Of a stretch of 64,000 nucleotides of DNA, positions 33,595-41,356 are shown piece after piece. Location of the stretch: positions 7,597,001-7,661,000 of the forward strand of contig NZ_CP107904.1 in NCBI RefSeq assembly GCF_036013975.1, in the 5' to 3' direction. This DNA comes from Kitasatospora sp. NBC_00458 (GTDB taxonomy: Bacteria > Actinomycetota > Actinomycetes > Streptomycetales > Streptomycetaceae). Made by a program: the position numbers and the translations under genes. The first letter of the stretch is position 1; the number at the start of each line of letters is the position of its first letter. The notes beneath the pieces are model-generated. The model searched no databases, was not told where the DNA came from, and saw only the letters and a program-made list of their open reading frames with translations.

Positions 33595-33632
33595 GGTGGA
33601 TCCCCCTCGGTCGACTGCGGCAGGTGCTGCTT

Positions 33633-33651
33633 CCGCTAGATCTCCTAGCGG
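33633..33651. promoter_or_regulatory. TetR operator candidate O1
   Basis: CCGCTAG-ATCTC-CTAGCGG is a perfect 7-bp inverted repeat, 39 bp upstream of the DUF4267 start. It shares the CTAGC/GCTAG half-site with O2. Confidence 0.7.
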
Positions 33652-33694
33652 CGCTAGCTTCTGGAACGACGTTAGCGCGAGCGATGCTCGATTG

Positions 33695-33709
33695 TCTAGC
33701 ACTGCTAGA
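33695..33709. promoter_or_regulatory. TetR operator candidate O2
   Basis: TCTAGC-ACT-GCTAGA is a perfect 6-bp inverted repeat ending 9 bp before the tetR-type start codon. CTAG is rare in GC-rich DNA, so two such dyads between divergent genes are notable. Confidence 0.75.
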
Positions 33710-33718
33710 ATTCTTGCC

Positions 33719-34375
33719 ATGGCCACCCAGGACCGCCGCGAGCGCGAACGCGCCGAACGGCATCAGCTGATCATCCGGACCGCCCGCGCCCTCGCCGAGG
33801 CCGAAGGCTGGGAGGCGGTGACGATCCGCCGGCTGGCCGGCGGCATCGAGTACAGCCAGCCGGTGCTCTACACCCACTTCGCCAACAGGGACGCGATCGT
33901 CGCCGCCGTCGCGCTGGAGGGATTCGCCGAACTCGCCGCCGACCTGCGCGCCGCGGCACGGGAGGCCGACGGTCCGGCCGCGGGCTTCGCCGCCGTCGTC
34001 GACGCCTACGCGGCCTTCGCGGCCGCCGGTCCCGCGCTCTACGACGCCATGTTCACCCTCGCCACGGACCTGCCGTTCGGGCGCCCGGACTCGCCCGCCC
34101 CGCTCAAGGAGGCCTTCGCGGCCCTGGCCGGCCCGGTCGCGGCGGTCGCCGGCACGCGGGACCCGGAGACCTTCACCGAGGTGGTCTGGACCGCCCTGCA
34201 CGGGCTGGCCACCCTCACCCGGGGCGGCCGGCTGCGCCCGGACTTCGCGCGGCGGCGGCTGGAGCTGCTGGTCGCCGTGATGCTGGGGGAGCCGGCCGGC
34301 GGGGCGGAGGGCGTGGGTGGGACGGAGGGCGCGGACGGGACGGGGGGCGTGGACGGGACGGCCGCGGGCGGCTGA
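33719..34375 (+). CDS. TetR family transcriptional regulator
   Basis: A 218-residue repressor. The N-terminal HTH covers about 10-55 (RHQLIIRTARALAEAEGWE, then VTIRRLAGGIEYSQPVLYTHF). The C-terminal TetR_C-like ligand domain contains FAAVVDAYAAFAAAGPALYDAMF. A Gly-rich tail ends the protein (about 195-218). ATG at 33719. Divergent from the DUF4267 membrane gene; O2 overlaps its own promoter region and O1 lies by the target. Autoregulation plus repression of the neighbour is the simplest reading. Ligand unknown. Confidence 0.88.
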   Translation: MATQDRRERERAERHQLIIRTARALAEAEGWEAVTIRRLAGGIEYSQPVLYTHFANRDAIVAAVALEGFAELAADLRAAAREADGPAAGFAAVVDAYAAFAAAGPALYDAMFTLATDLPFGRPDSPAPLKEAFAALAGPVAAVAGTRDPETFTEVVWTALHGLATLTRGGRLRPDFARRRLELLVAVMLGEPAGGAEGVGGTEGADGTGGVDGTAAGG

Positions 34376-34420
34376 CGGCCGGCGCCCGGTGGGGACGCCC
34401 GCCGGGGCGCCCCCACCCGG

Positions 34421-36829
34421 CTACGGCAGCCGGGCGGCCGGCAGGTCGGCGGGGACGAGGAGTTGGAGCTCCTCCGTCGACGGGTCGGCGAGCTGGGCGA
34501 CGCGCATCGCGTGGCGTTCGACCATGGTCTCGAAGACCTGTCGGGCGGTGCGGCCGTTGCCGAAGTTGGGGCCGCGCTCGATCGTGGCGAAATGCGCCAG
34601 GAGGGCACTCGCGGTGTCGTCCGGGAGGGCGTACTCGTGCTCGGCGCACTGGGCCCGGGCGATCTGGAGCAGCTCGTCCGCCGAGTAGTCGGGGAAGCCC
34701 ACGGTCCGTGAGAAGCGCGACGAGACACCGGGGTTGGCGGAGAGGAAGCGCTCCATCTCCGCGGTGTAGCCGGCCACGATGACCACCACCTCGTCCCGGT
34801 GGTCCTCCATCAGCTTCACCAGGGTGTCGATCGCCTCCCGGCCGAAGTCGCGGGCGCCGTCCTCGGGGGCCAGGGTGTACGCCTCGTCGATGAAGAGGAC
34901 CCCGCCGCGCGCCCGGTCGAAGGCCGCGGCGGTGCGGATCGCGGTCGAGCCGATGTGCTCGCCGACCAGGTCGACCCGCGCCACCTCGACCAGGTGGCCG
35001 CGCTGCAGCACGCCGAGCGAGGCCAGGATCTCGCCGTAGAGCCGGGCCACCGTGGTCTTGCCGGTGCCGGGGGCGCCGGTGAAGACCAGGTGGCGGCGGA
35101 GCGAGGGCGCCTTCAGCCCGGCCTGCCTGCGGCGGCGGCCGACCGAGATCAGGTCGATCAGCGTCCGCACCTCCTGCTTGACGGTGGCGAGGCCCACCAG
35201 GCCGTCGAGCTCGGCGAGCGCCTCGTCGGCCGGCCGGCAGTCGGGGATCGGTCCGATCGCCGCGGCGGCCGGGGCGGAGGAGGCCAACGACACCGCGGCG
35301 GCGGTCAGTTGGGTGGCGCGGGGGGCCGGCAGGTCGAGCGCCGGCGCGGGCGCCGCCACCACGTCGTCCGAGGTGCAGCCGTCCACCACCGGGCCCGGTT
35401 CGGAGAACTCGAAGCCGGCCCGCTCGTTCTGCTCGGCCCGGCACCTGGTCAGCACCGTCCGGCAGCCGTCGATGATGTGGAAGCCGAAGCCCTTGCCGTG
35501 GGAGACCCGGCAGTCCTCGAAGGTGCCCCGGCCCTGCGCCGAGACGTAGACGCCGGCGTCCGATCCGGCCCGGACGGTGCAGTCGCGCAGCACCGGGTCG
35601 GCGCCCTTGGTGACGATCACGCCGGTCGCCACGTCGGAGATCTCGCAGTCCCGCAGCAGGCCCCCGCTGCCGTGGTCGCGGAACCAGAGCCCGGTGCCGG
35701 CCTCCTGGACCCGGCAGCCGGTGAGGTTGACCGTCGCGCCGCCGCTGACCGAGACCGCCGAGCTGCGGATCCGGCTGAACGAGCAGCCCTCCGCGACGGC
35801 CGCGGAGTCGCGGTCCAGGACGAACAGCGCGTCCGGCAGGTCGTGCAGCGCGCAGTCGGTGAGCGTGAGCCGGGCGCCGTCACTGACCCAGAGCGCCGGG
35901 TACTCGCCGGTCGAGCCGTGGATCTCGCACGACTCGGCGGTCGCCTCGGTGCCCTGGTCCCAGACCGAGAGCGCCCCGCGGCCGAAGTCCCTCACGGTGG
36001 AGTTCGCGAGGCTGAGCCGGGCCCGGCCGCGCAGGTCGGCGCCGTTCTCGGGCAGGTCGTGCACCCGGCAGCCGGTCAGCACCAGCTCGGCCTCGCCGTC
36101 CAGGGTGAGCCCGTTGCCGGTGACCCGGTGGATGTCGCAGTCGACCAGCCGCCCGCCCGCCTGCGACTCGGCCTGGACGCCGCTGCCCCGGATCTCGTAG
36201 ATCTCGCAGCCGGTCAGTTCGGCCGCGCTGCCCGGATCGGAGAGCAGGACGCCCGCGCCGGCGGCGTGGTGCACCCGGCAGCGGTCGAGGGCGGCGGTGG
36301 CGCCGCCGAGCACGGCCAGCCCGGCCTGGCCGGCGGCGGACACCTCGCAGTCCTCGAACGCGGCCGCGGTGCCCGCGCCGCGCAGCCGCAGGCCGAGCCC
36401 GGTCGGGTTGGCCACCACACAGCCCCGCAGGGTGGGCCGGGCGCCCCCGGTCACCTCCACACCGGCGGACGAACGGGTCTCCACCCGGCAGCCGGTGAAC
36501 GAGGGCGCGGCCGCCTCCCCGGTCACCAGCACCGCCGGGACGGAGCTGTCGCTGCCCTCGATCACCAGGTCGCGGACGGTCGCGGCGGCGGTGACCGTCA
36601 GCGGCACCCCGCCCGGCGGGTCGATCCGGACCGTGCCGGGGCCCTGGGCGGGAACGATCGTGACCGGCTTGTCCAGGACGACGTTCTCCCGGAAGGTGCC
36701 CGGCCGCACCGTGACGGTGTCGCCCGGTTCGGCGGCCGCCAGGGCCTCCGCGAGCGTGTCGTACTCGCCGGCGCGGCGTCGCCAGCGGGATGCGCTGTCC
36801 TGGGTGACCCGAACCCTGTGCTCAGCCAT
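34421..36829 (-). CDS. right-handed beta-helix / CbbX-SpoVK-type AAA+ ATPase fusion
   Basis: An 802-residue fusion. Residues about 25-495 are a long parallel beta-helix. It opens with the YDTLAEALAAAEPGDTVTVRPGTF-type start (split here as TLAEALAAAEPGDTVTVRPG). Then come some 18 repeats of about 23 residues with the pattern xLxGCxV or xLxDCxI, such as PTLRGCVV, LVDCDIHRV and LTGCRVHDL. After an Ala/Pro linker (about 500-540), residues 545-800 are a CbbX/EccA-like AAA+ domain. It has Walker A GAPGTGKTT, Walker B GGVLFIDEAY, and sensor/arginine-finger region NPGVSSRFSRTV. The helix probably binds a large partner that the ATPase remodels. ATG at 36829 preferred over 36853. No secretion signal. 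Target unknown. Confidence 0.88.
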   Translation of the reverse strand: MAEHRVRVTQDSASRWRRRAGEYDTLAEALAAAEPGDTVTVRPGTFRENVVLDKPVTIVPAQGPGTVRIDPPGGVPLTVTAAATVRDLVIEGSDSSVPAVLVTGEAAAPSFTGCRVETRSSAGVEVTGGARPTLRGCVVANPTGLGLRLRGAGTAAAFEDCEVSAAGQAGLAVLGGATAALDRCRVHHAAGAGVLLSDPGSAAELTGCEIYEIRGSGVQAESQAGGRLVDCDIHRVTGNGLTLDGEAELVLTGCRVHDLPENGADLRGRARLSLANSTVRDFGRGALSVWDQGTEATAESCEIHGSTGEYPALWVSDGARLTLTDCALHDLPDALFVLDRDSAAVAEGCSFSRIRSSAVSVSGGATVNLTGCRVQEAGTGLWFRDHGSGGLLRDCEISDVATGVIVTKGADPVLRDCTVRAGSDAGVYVSAQGRGTFEDCRVSHGKGFGFHIIDGCRTVLTRCRAEQNERAGFEFSEPGPVVDGCTSDDVVAAPAPALDLPAPRATQLTAAAVSLASSAPAAAAIGPIPDCRPADEALAELDGLVGLATVKQEVRTLIDLISVGRRRRQAGLKAPSLRRHLVFTGAPGTGKTTVARLYGEILASLGVLQRGHLVEVARVDLVGEHIGSTAIRTAAAFDRARGGVLFIDEAYTLAPEDGARDFGREAIDTLVKLMEDHRDEVVVIVAGYTAEMERFLSANPGVSSRFSRTVGFPDYSADELLQIARAQCAEHEYALPDDTASALLAHFATIERGPNFGNGRTARQVFETMVERHAMRVAQLADPSTEELQLLVPADLPAARLP

Positions 36830-37122
36830 GACGGTCTGTCGTCCCACCTTCATCGAGCCGGCGATCTACGGACCTGACGCGCGCGGGCGCGGCTTCACCC
36901 ACGTGGGACGCCTCCGGGAGCGGTGCACGCGGGTGCGCGGGCCGTCCGCCCACCGTAGCGCGCCCGGACGGGTGCTCCGGCCCGTCCGCCGCCCCGCGGA
37001 CCGGGGACCGTCGCGGGTTCACCACATGCTTCAACGAGCGCGCACACTTCCGGTTCCGGTACGCGGGTACGGACCGCGCTCCCTCCCCATGCGGGGCCAC
37101 GGGAGCCGTGGCCGGGCGGGCG

Positions 37123-38013
37123 TCAGGCCGGCCGGTCCGCCGGCCGGTCGGCGGGCCACTGCGCGCCGTCCTCCAGCACCTCGACCTCGTCGCCGATCCG
37201 CAGGGTGCCGAGCACGTCGCCCTCGACACCGGCCGGGCGCTCGGGGATCAGGTTCTGCCCGAACGCGGCCTTCTTGATCAGCCGGTGGTGCCGGGCCAGG
37301 GTGCGCAGCGGCTCGGGGCCGCGCCGTTCGCCGCTCTCCTGGTCGGTGGTGGTGACCACGCAGCGCCCGCACGGCTTGACCACCCGGAAGGTCAGCTCCC
37401 CGATCCGGATCCGGCGCCAGCCGTCCTCGGCCCAGGGCTCGCCGCCGGAGACGACCACGTTGGGGCGGAACCGTTCCATCGGCAGCTCCTCGTGGCCCTC
37501 CGGGTGATCGGCGGCGATCAGCGCGTTGAGCCGCGCCAGCGAGGCGGTGGTGGTGAGCAGCAGCGGGAACCCGTCGGCCATCGAGACGGTGTCGCCGGGG
37601 GCGGAGAACGCCGGGTCGACCGGCCGGGCCCGCGGGTCGTCCAGGTGCACCAGGCGGTAGTCGCCCACGTGTTCCTCGATCCACAGCCGGGCCTCCTTGG
37701 CGGCCTCGGCGGCCCGGAAGCGGGTGCCCCAGACCTCCACCTCGGCGAGCTGGTCGCCGAGGGCCGCGGAGGGCGCGGGAATCTCGGCGCGGGCGCCCCC
37801 GGGAGCGGTCAGGACGAGTGTGCCGTCGGCGAGGAGCTCGGTGCGGATCCGGCCGAGGGCGGCGTTCTCGCGCTGGGTCACGAACCGCCCGGTCGCGTCG
37901 GCGAGCATCCAGCGGCGGTCGCCGGACAGGCCCCACGGTTCGACCCGGGCGCTGTCGGGGCTCAGACGGTACATCGACTTGACGGGGTAGACGTGGAGTC
38001 CGGAGAGCTGCAT
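37123..38013 (-). CDS. MOSC domain protein with N-terminal beta-barrel
   Basis: A 296-residue protein. The MOSC_N barrel (residues about 1-120) opens MQLSGLHVYPVKSMYRLSP and has GDRRWMLADATGRFVTQRE. The MOSC domain (about 150-280) contains RFRPNVVVSGGEPWAEDGW and KPCGRCVVTTTD, where the conserved Cys could bind the molybdenum cofactor or carry sulfur. Related proteins (mARC/YcbX type) act with Moco in reducing N-hydroxylated compounds. The C-terminus ends in a short PADRPADRPA repeat. ATG start; single gene. Function by family only. Confidence 0.86.
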   Translation of the reverse strand: MQLSGLHVYPVKSMYRLSPDSARVEPWGLSGDRRWMLADATGRFVTQRENAALGRIRTELLADGTLVLTAPGGARAEIPAPSAALGDQLAEVEVWGTRFRAAEAAKEARLWIEEHVGDYRLVHLDDPRARPVDPAFSAPGDTVSMADGFPLLLTTTASLARLNALIAADHPEGHEELPMERFRPNVVVSGGEPWAEDGWRRIRIGELTFRVVKPCGRCVVTTTDQESGERRGPEPLRTLARHHRLIKKAAFGQNLIPERPAGVEGDVLGTLRIGDEVEVLEDGAQWPADRPADRPA

Positions 38014-38346
38014 TCCCCCATCCTGCCAGCACCGATCGCGCCGGAGTCAGCCCGGCGGCGGGTGCGCGCGCCCCTCGCGCCGCCCGCTCCGGACCGTCCT
38101 CCCGGCGCCCCTCCCGCGCCTCTCGCCGGCCCGCCCCCCACCGGCCCGGGCGGGCGCCGCGCGGTCCCCGCCCCGCGGCGCCGCCGGAATGCGCACGGAC
38201 CGCCCGGGACGCCGGTGGGGCGGCGTTCCGGGCGGTCCGTGGATGACCCGTTTCTCCGTACGCCCGACGCCTTGGGTACGCCGGGTGGTGCTCAGGTGGT
38301 GCGGGTGCGGGCCGGATGGGGTCGGCCCTGGTTCAGTGGTCTGGGA
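38014..38346. other. 333-bp gene-free stretch holding a terminator
   Basis: No gene seen. It includes the strong hairpin at 38195-38240. The rest is Pro-codon-like GC-rich DNA upstream of the MOSC gene with no clear promoter. Confidence 0.5.
38195..38240 (-). terminator. terminator downstream of the DUF6643 gene
   Basis: A 19-bp stem (38195-38213 with 38222-38240, one G-T mismatch) and an 8-nt loop, 107 nt past the stop of the leftward DUF6643 gene. Confidence 0.78.
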
Positions 38347-39159
38347 TCAGTAGTTCTGCCCCTGCGGTTGGTAGCCCTGCTGGAACTGGCCGGGCTCCCC
38401 GTACGGGGCCGGGCGCTGCGGCTGCATCGGGCGGACCGGTGCGACCGGGGTGACGGCCGGGCGCAGCTGCGCACCGCCGAACGACTGGTCGCCCGCGCCG
38501 TTGAAGCCGGACCCGGTGAAGCCCTGGCCGCCGGGGGTCGGGCCGCCGAAGCCCTGCGGGGCGCCGAAGGACGGCGCGCCGCCCTGCGGCTGGCCGGCGG
38601 GGTGCTGCGGGCCGCCCGGGGCGCCGGCCGGCTGAGCACCGAAGGTCTGCTGGCCGTGGCCGCCGACGAAGGTGTTCTGGCCGCCGAAGCTCTGGCCGCC
38701 GGACGGCTGGTAGCCGCCGGTGGTGGCCTGCGAGAAGCCGGGGGCGGGGGCCTGCGGTCGCTGGCCGGGCAGGTACGGCTGGGGGCCGCCGTAGCCGGGG
38801 ACGGGCGGCTGGGGCGCGGCGGCGTACGCGGGCGCGGTCTGCGCCGGGATGTACGTGGTCGCGGGGCCGGAGGAGGGCGCGCTGCTCGGGCCGGGGCCCA
38901 GGGCGAGGCGGGCGGGCGGCAGGGCGGGGAGGTTGCCGCCGGGGGTGTCGTACCCGGTGCCGTACCGGTTGTCGTAGGACTGGCCGGAGAGGCCGGATCC
39001 GTAACCGGACGAGAGGGCCGGCGGCAGGGCGGCCGGCACGTTGATGGGCGCGATCTGCGGGACTCCGCGCTCTGCGACGAGGCTGTCGTAGATGGGCGTG
39101 CCGGAGGAGAAGGACGGAGAGGGGTAGCCGACTCCGTCGTAGGAGCGGGGCGAGGTCAT
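38347..39159 (-). CDS. DUF6643 family low-complexity protein
   Basis: A 270-residue Gly/Pro/Gln/Ala-rich protein. Only the first about 45 residues look conserved (MTSPRSYDGVGYPSPSFSSG, TPIYDSLVAERGVPQIAPI), which is the signature of DUF6643 in streptomycetes. The rest is disordered, with repeated GGxxFGG and QPxG patterns (GGQSFGGQNTF, GAPQGFGGPTPGGQGF) and a QGYQPQGQNY end. No membrane segment or catalytic motif. The start ATG at 39159 is set by the conserved N-terminus; a longer frame to 39246 is not conserved. Role unknown. A structural or condensate-type protein is possible but that is speculation. Confidence 0.78.
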   Translation of the reverse strand: MTSPRSYDGVGYPSPSFSSGTPIYDSLVAERGVPQIAPINVPAALPPALSSGYGSGLSGQSYDNRYGTGYDTPGGNLPALPPARLALGPGPSSAPSSGPATTYIPAQTAPAYAAAPQPPVPGYGGPQPYLPGQRPQAPAPGFSQATTGGYQPSGGQSFGGQNTFVGGHGQQTFGAQPAGAPGGPQHPAGQPQGGAPSFGAPQGFGGPTPGGQGFTGSGFNGAGDQSFGGAQLRPAVTPVAPVRPMQPQRPAPYGEPGQFQQGYQPQGQNY

Positions 39160-39534
39160 GGGGCATACGGTAAGCCCACAACGAGCCTGCTGAGGAGAGT
39201 GGGAGGCCGAGCAGTTCGAGTGTTTACACAAGCTTCGCCCGAACAAAAGTTTCGAAAGTGTGAAGAACGGACATTCTGGCGGCTAGTTCTGGCCACCTTC
39301 GGAGAAGGGTGCGGACTCGAACGATGTCCGGACGGTGTCGTCGAAGGGCCGTGCGGTGACCGGCCGGTAGCCGGTTCGGGACCGGTCGGAGAAAGTTCTG
39401 CGGACGGGTTGTGCGCCGGCACTTTCGAGCCCCCGCCGACAGCGCGACGGGGGCTCGTGAATGTTTCGGGGATAAAGTCCCCGTGAGGCCCCCGGTCTCC
39501 CGGCCGGCCCCGCGGGGCCGCGGCCCCGGGCCGG
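39160..39534. other. 375-bp gene-free region between mscL and the DUF6643 gene
   Basis: No gene seen. It contains the mscL terminator (39426-39457) and a locally AT-rich segment at 39218-39260 (GTGTTTACACAAGC and TTTCGAAAGTGTG) that probably carries the leftward DUF6643 promoter. Elements could not be fixed. Confidence 0.5.
39426..39457 (-). terminator. mscL terminator
   Basis: CGAGCCCCCG (39426-39435) pairs perfectly with CGGGGGCTCG (39448-39457), giving a 10-bp stem with a 12-nt loop, 78 nt beyond the mscL stop on the minus strand. Confidence 0.7.
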
Positions 39535-40035
39535 TCAGCGCGGCTGTACCGACTGCGCCGCCGCCTCGTGGACGGGCTGGTGGGGCGCCTGGTGGGCCTG
39601 GTGCGCCGCCTGGGCGGGGAAGCCCGGCCGGCCGGCCACCTCGGAGGTGCAGAAGGAGCAGCGCACCGCCGCGACCGGGATGCTGCTCAGGCACTCCGGG
39701 CAGTCCGCCTTGGGGGCGGGAACCGGCTTGTCCCCGTCCAGCCGCGCCTGCAGCCTGCCGACCGGCACCACCACGATGAAGTAGATCACCGCCGCGACCA
39801 GCACGAAGCTGATCGCCGCGTTGACGAAGACGCCGTACGGGAACCGGGTGCCGGCCACCGCGAAGGTCTTCTGGGTGAAGTCGCCGACCGCGCCGGTCGC
39901 GACCCCGATCAACGGCGTGAGGAACGCCGTCACGAACCCGGTGACCACGGCCGTGAAGGCCGCGCCGATCACGATGCCGACCGCGAGGTCGACGACGTTT
40001 CCGCGCAGCAGGAAGCTGCGGAATCCCTTGAGCAC
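39535..40035 (-). CDS. mscL: large-conductance mechanosensitive channel
   Basis: A 166-residue MscL. The start MLKGFRSFLLRGNVVDLAVG is the amphipathic N-helix and first transmembrane segment (pore-lining VVDLAVGIVIGAAFTAVV). The second membrane helix is NAAISFVLVAAVIYFIVVV. Longer than the usual 130-150 residues: the C-terminus carries a small zinc-ribbon-like pair CPEC...CSFC (about 112-131) and a His/Ala/Gln tail (AAHQAHQAPHQPVHEAAAQS). The channel opens under membrane tension to release solutes on osmotic downshock. GTG at 40035 has GGAG 6 nt upstream. Single gene with its own terminator. Confidence 0.95.
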   Translation of the reverse strand: MLKGFRSFLLRGNVVDLAVGIVIGAAFTAVVTGFVTAFLTPLIGVATGAVGDFTQKTFAVAGTRFPYGVFVNAAISFVLVAAVIYFIVVVPVGRLQARLDGDKPVPAPKADCPECLSSIPVAAVRCSFCTSEVAGRPGFPAQAAHQAHQAPHQPVHEAAAQSVQPR

Positions 40036-40162
40036 CGGGTACTCCAAATCCGTACGGGGGAGGGCGGGATGGGACCACGGGCCCCGGCCGGACATCCTGC
40101 CGACCGGGTGGGCCCGCGGTCCAGCCGCGTTCACCCGATGTGCGTAACCGGGGGCGGCCGGG

Positions 40163-41356
40163 TCAGGCGGCGCGCAGACGCTCCGCGTACGGCTGGATCC
40201 GGACCACGGCACCGGCGATCCGGCGGACGGTGGGCGCGTCCATCTGGGACCAGAGCGGCACGGTCAGCACCGAGTCGGCGAGCCGGTCCGTGAGCGGCAG
40301 GGCGTCGGCCTGGCCGAGGTGGGCGTAGGCCCGCTGGCGCTGCACCGGCGGGTGGAAGTAGCGGCGCGAGTCGATGCCCTCGGCCCGCAGCGCGTCGGCG
40401 AGTTGGCGCGCGGTTAGGCCGAACCCGGCGGCGTCCAGGATGAGCGTGAGGTCCTTGAAGGTCGACGTGTCGCCGTCCTCCGGCAGGGCCAGTCGCAGGC
40501 CGGGCAGACCGGCCGTCACGGCGGCGAACTCGCCCACCAGCGCGCCCCGGTGGGCCACCCGCTCGGGCAGCCCGGCCAGCCAGTTGAGGCCGACGGCCGC
40601 GTGCAGCTCGCTCATCCGGGCGTTGAGGCCGGGGAACAGGGTGTCGTAGTCACCCGGGTTGCCGTAGTCGCGGGCGGTGCGCAGCCGCCGGGCGAGGCCG
40701 GCGTCGTGGGTGGCGACCAGACCGCCCTCGCCGGCCACCGCGATCTTGGTCGGGCTCATCGAGAACACCTCGGCGTAGCCGAAGTTGCCGATCGGCACGC
40801 CCCTGCGGCGGCTGCCGAAGCCGTGCGCCGAGTCGTACACCAGCGGCACACCGGCGGCGTCGGCGACCTCCTGGAGCCGCTCGACCTGGCAGGGCGTGCC
40901 GTAGACGTGGGTGGCCATCAGCGCGGCCGGGCGGTCGGCGGCGGCCAGCCGGGCGGCGGCGTCCTCCGGGTCGAGGGTGATGTCCGATGCGCGGGCCTCG
41001 GCGAACACCGGGGTGCCGCCCGCCCAGTGGGCGGCGTGCGCGGTGGCGGAGAAGGTGAAGCCGGGCATCACCACCGGCCGTCCGCCGCCGACGCCGGCCG
41101 CCTGCAGCACCAGCATCAGGCCGGCGGTGCAGCTGGAGACCGCCACCACGTGCGGCACCTCCAGCAACTCGGCCGCGGCCTCCTCCAGTTCGGCGACGGT
41201 GCGGCCGTTGGTCAGCTGACCGCTGTCCAGCACGGTGCCGAGCCGCTCCAGCAGCGCGGCGCGGTCGGGGACCTGGACCCGGGTGAGCGGCAGCCCGTCC
41301 GGGAAGGCGGCGGCGCCGCCGAGGGCGGCGGGCAGGGCAAGGGTGTCGGTGCTCAT
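40163..41356 (-). CDS. DegT/DnrJ/EryC1 family sugar aminotransferase
   Basis: A 397-residue PLP aminotransferase that aminates keto-sugar nucleotides. The PLP lysine is in SMSPTKIAVAGEGG (about Lys200). Other family blocks are GQLTNGRTVAELE, SSCTAGLMLVL, MPGFTFSATAHAAHWAGG and VYDSAHGFGSR. It would make an amino-deoxysugar precursor for the surface glycan built by the neighbouring transferases. The start ATG overlaps the stop of the upstream membrane protein gene (ATGA), so translation is coupled. It is the last gene of the leftward glycan operon. Sugar identity is unknown; no dehydratase gene is visible in the window. Confidence 0.9.
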   Translation of the reverse strand: MSTDTLALPAALGGAAAFPDGLPLTRVQVPDRAALLERLGTVLDSGQLTNGRTVAELEEAAAELLEVPHVVAVSSCTAGLMLVLQAAGVGGGRPVVMPGFTFSATAHAAHWAGGTPVFAEARASDITLDPEDAAARLAAADRPAALMATHVYGTPCQVERLQEVADAAGVPLVYDSAHGFGSRRRGVPIGNFGYAEVFSMSPTKIAVAGEGGLVATHDAGLARRLRTARDYGNPGDYDTLFPGLNARMSELHAAVGLNWLAGLPERVAHRGALVGEFAAVTAGLPGLRLALPEDGDTSTFKDLTLILDAAGFGLTARQLADALRAEGIDSRRYFHPPVQRQRAYAHLGQADALPLTDRLADSVLTVPLWSQMDAPTVRRIAGAVVRIQPYAERLRAA

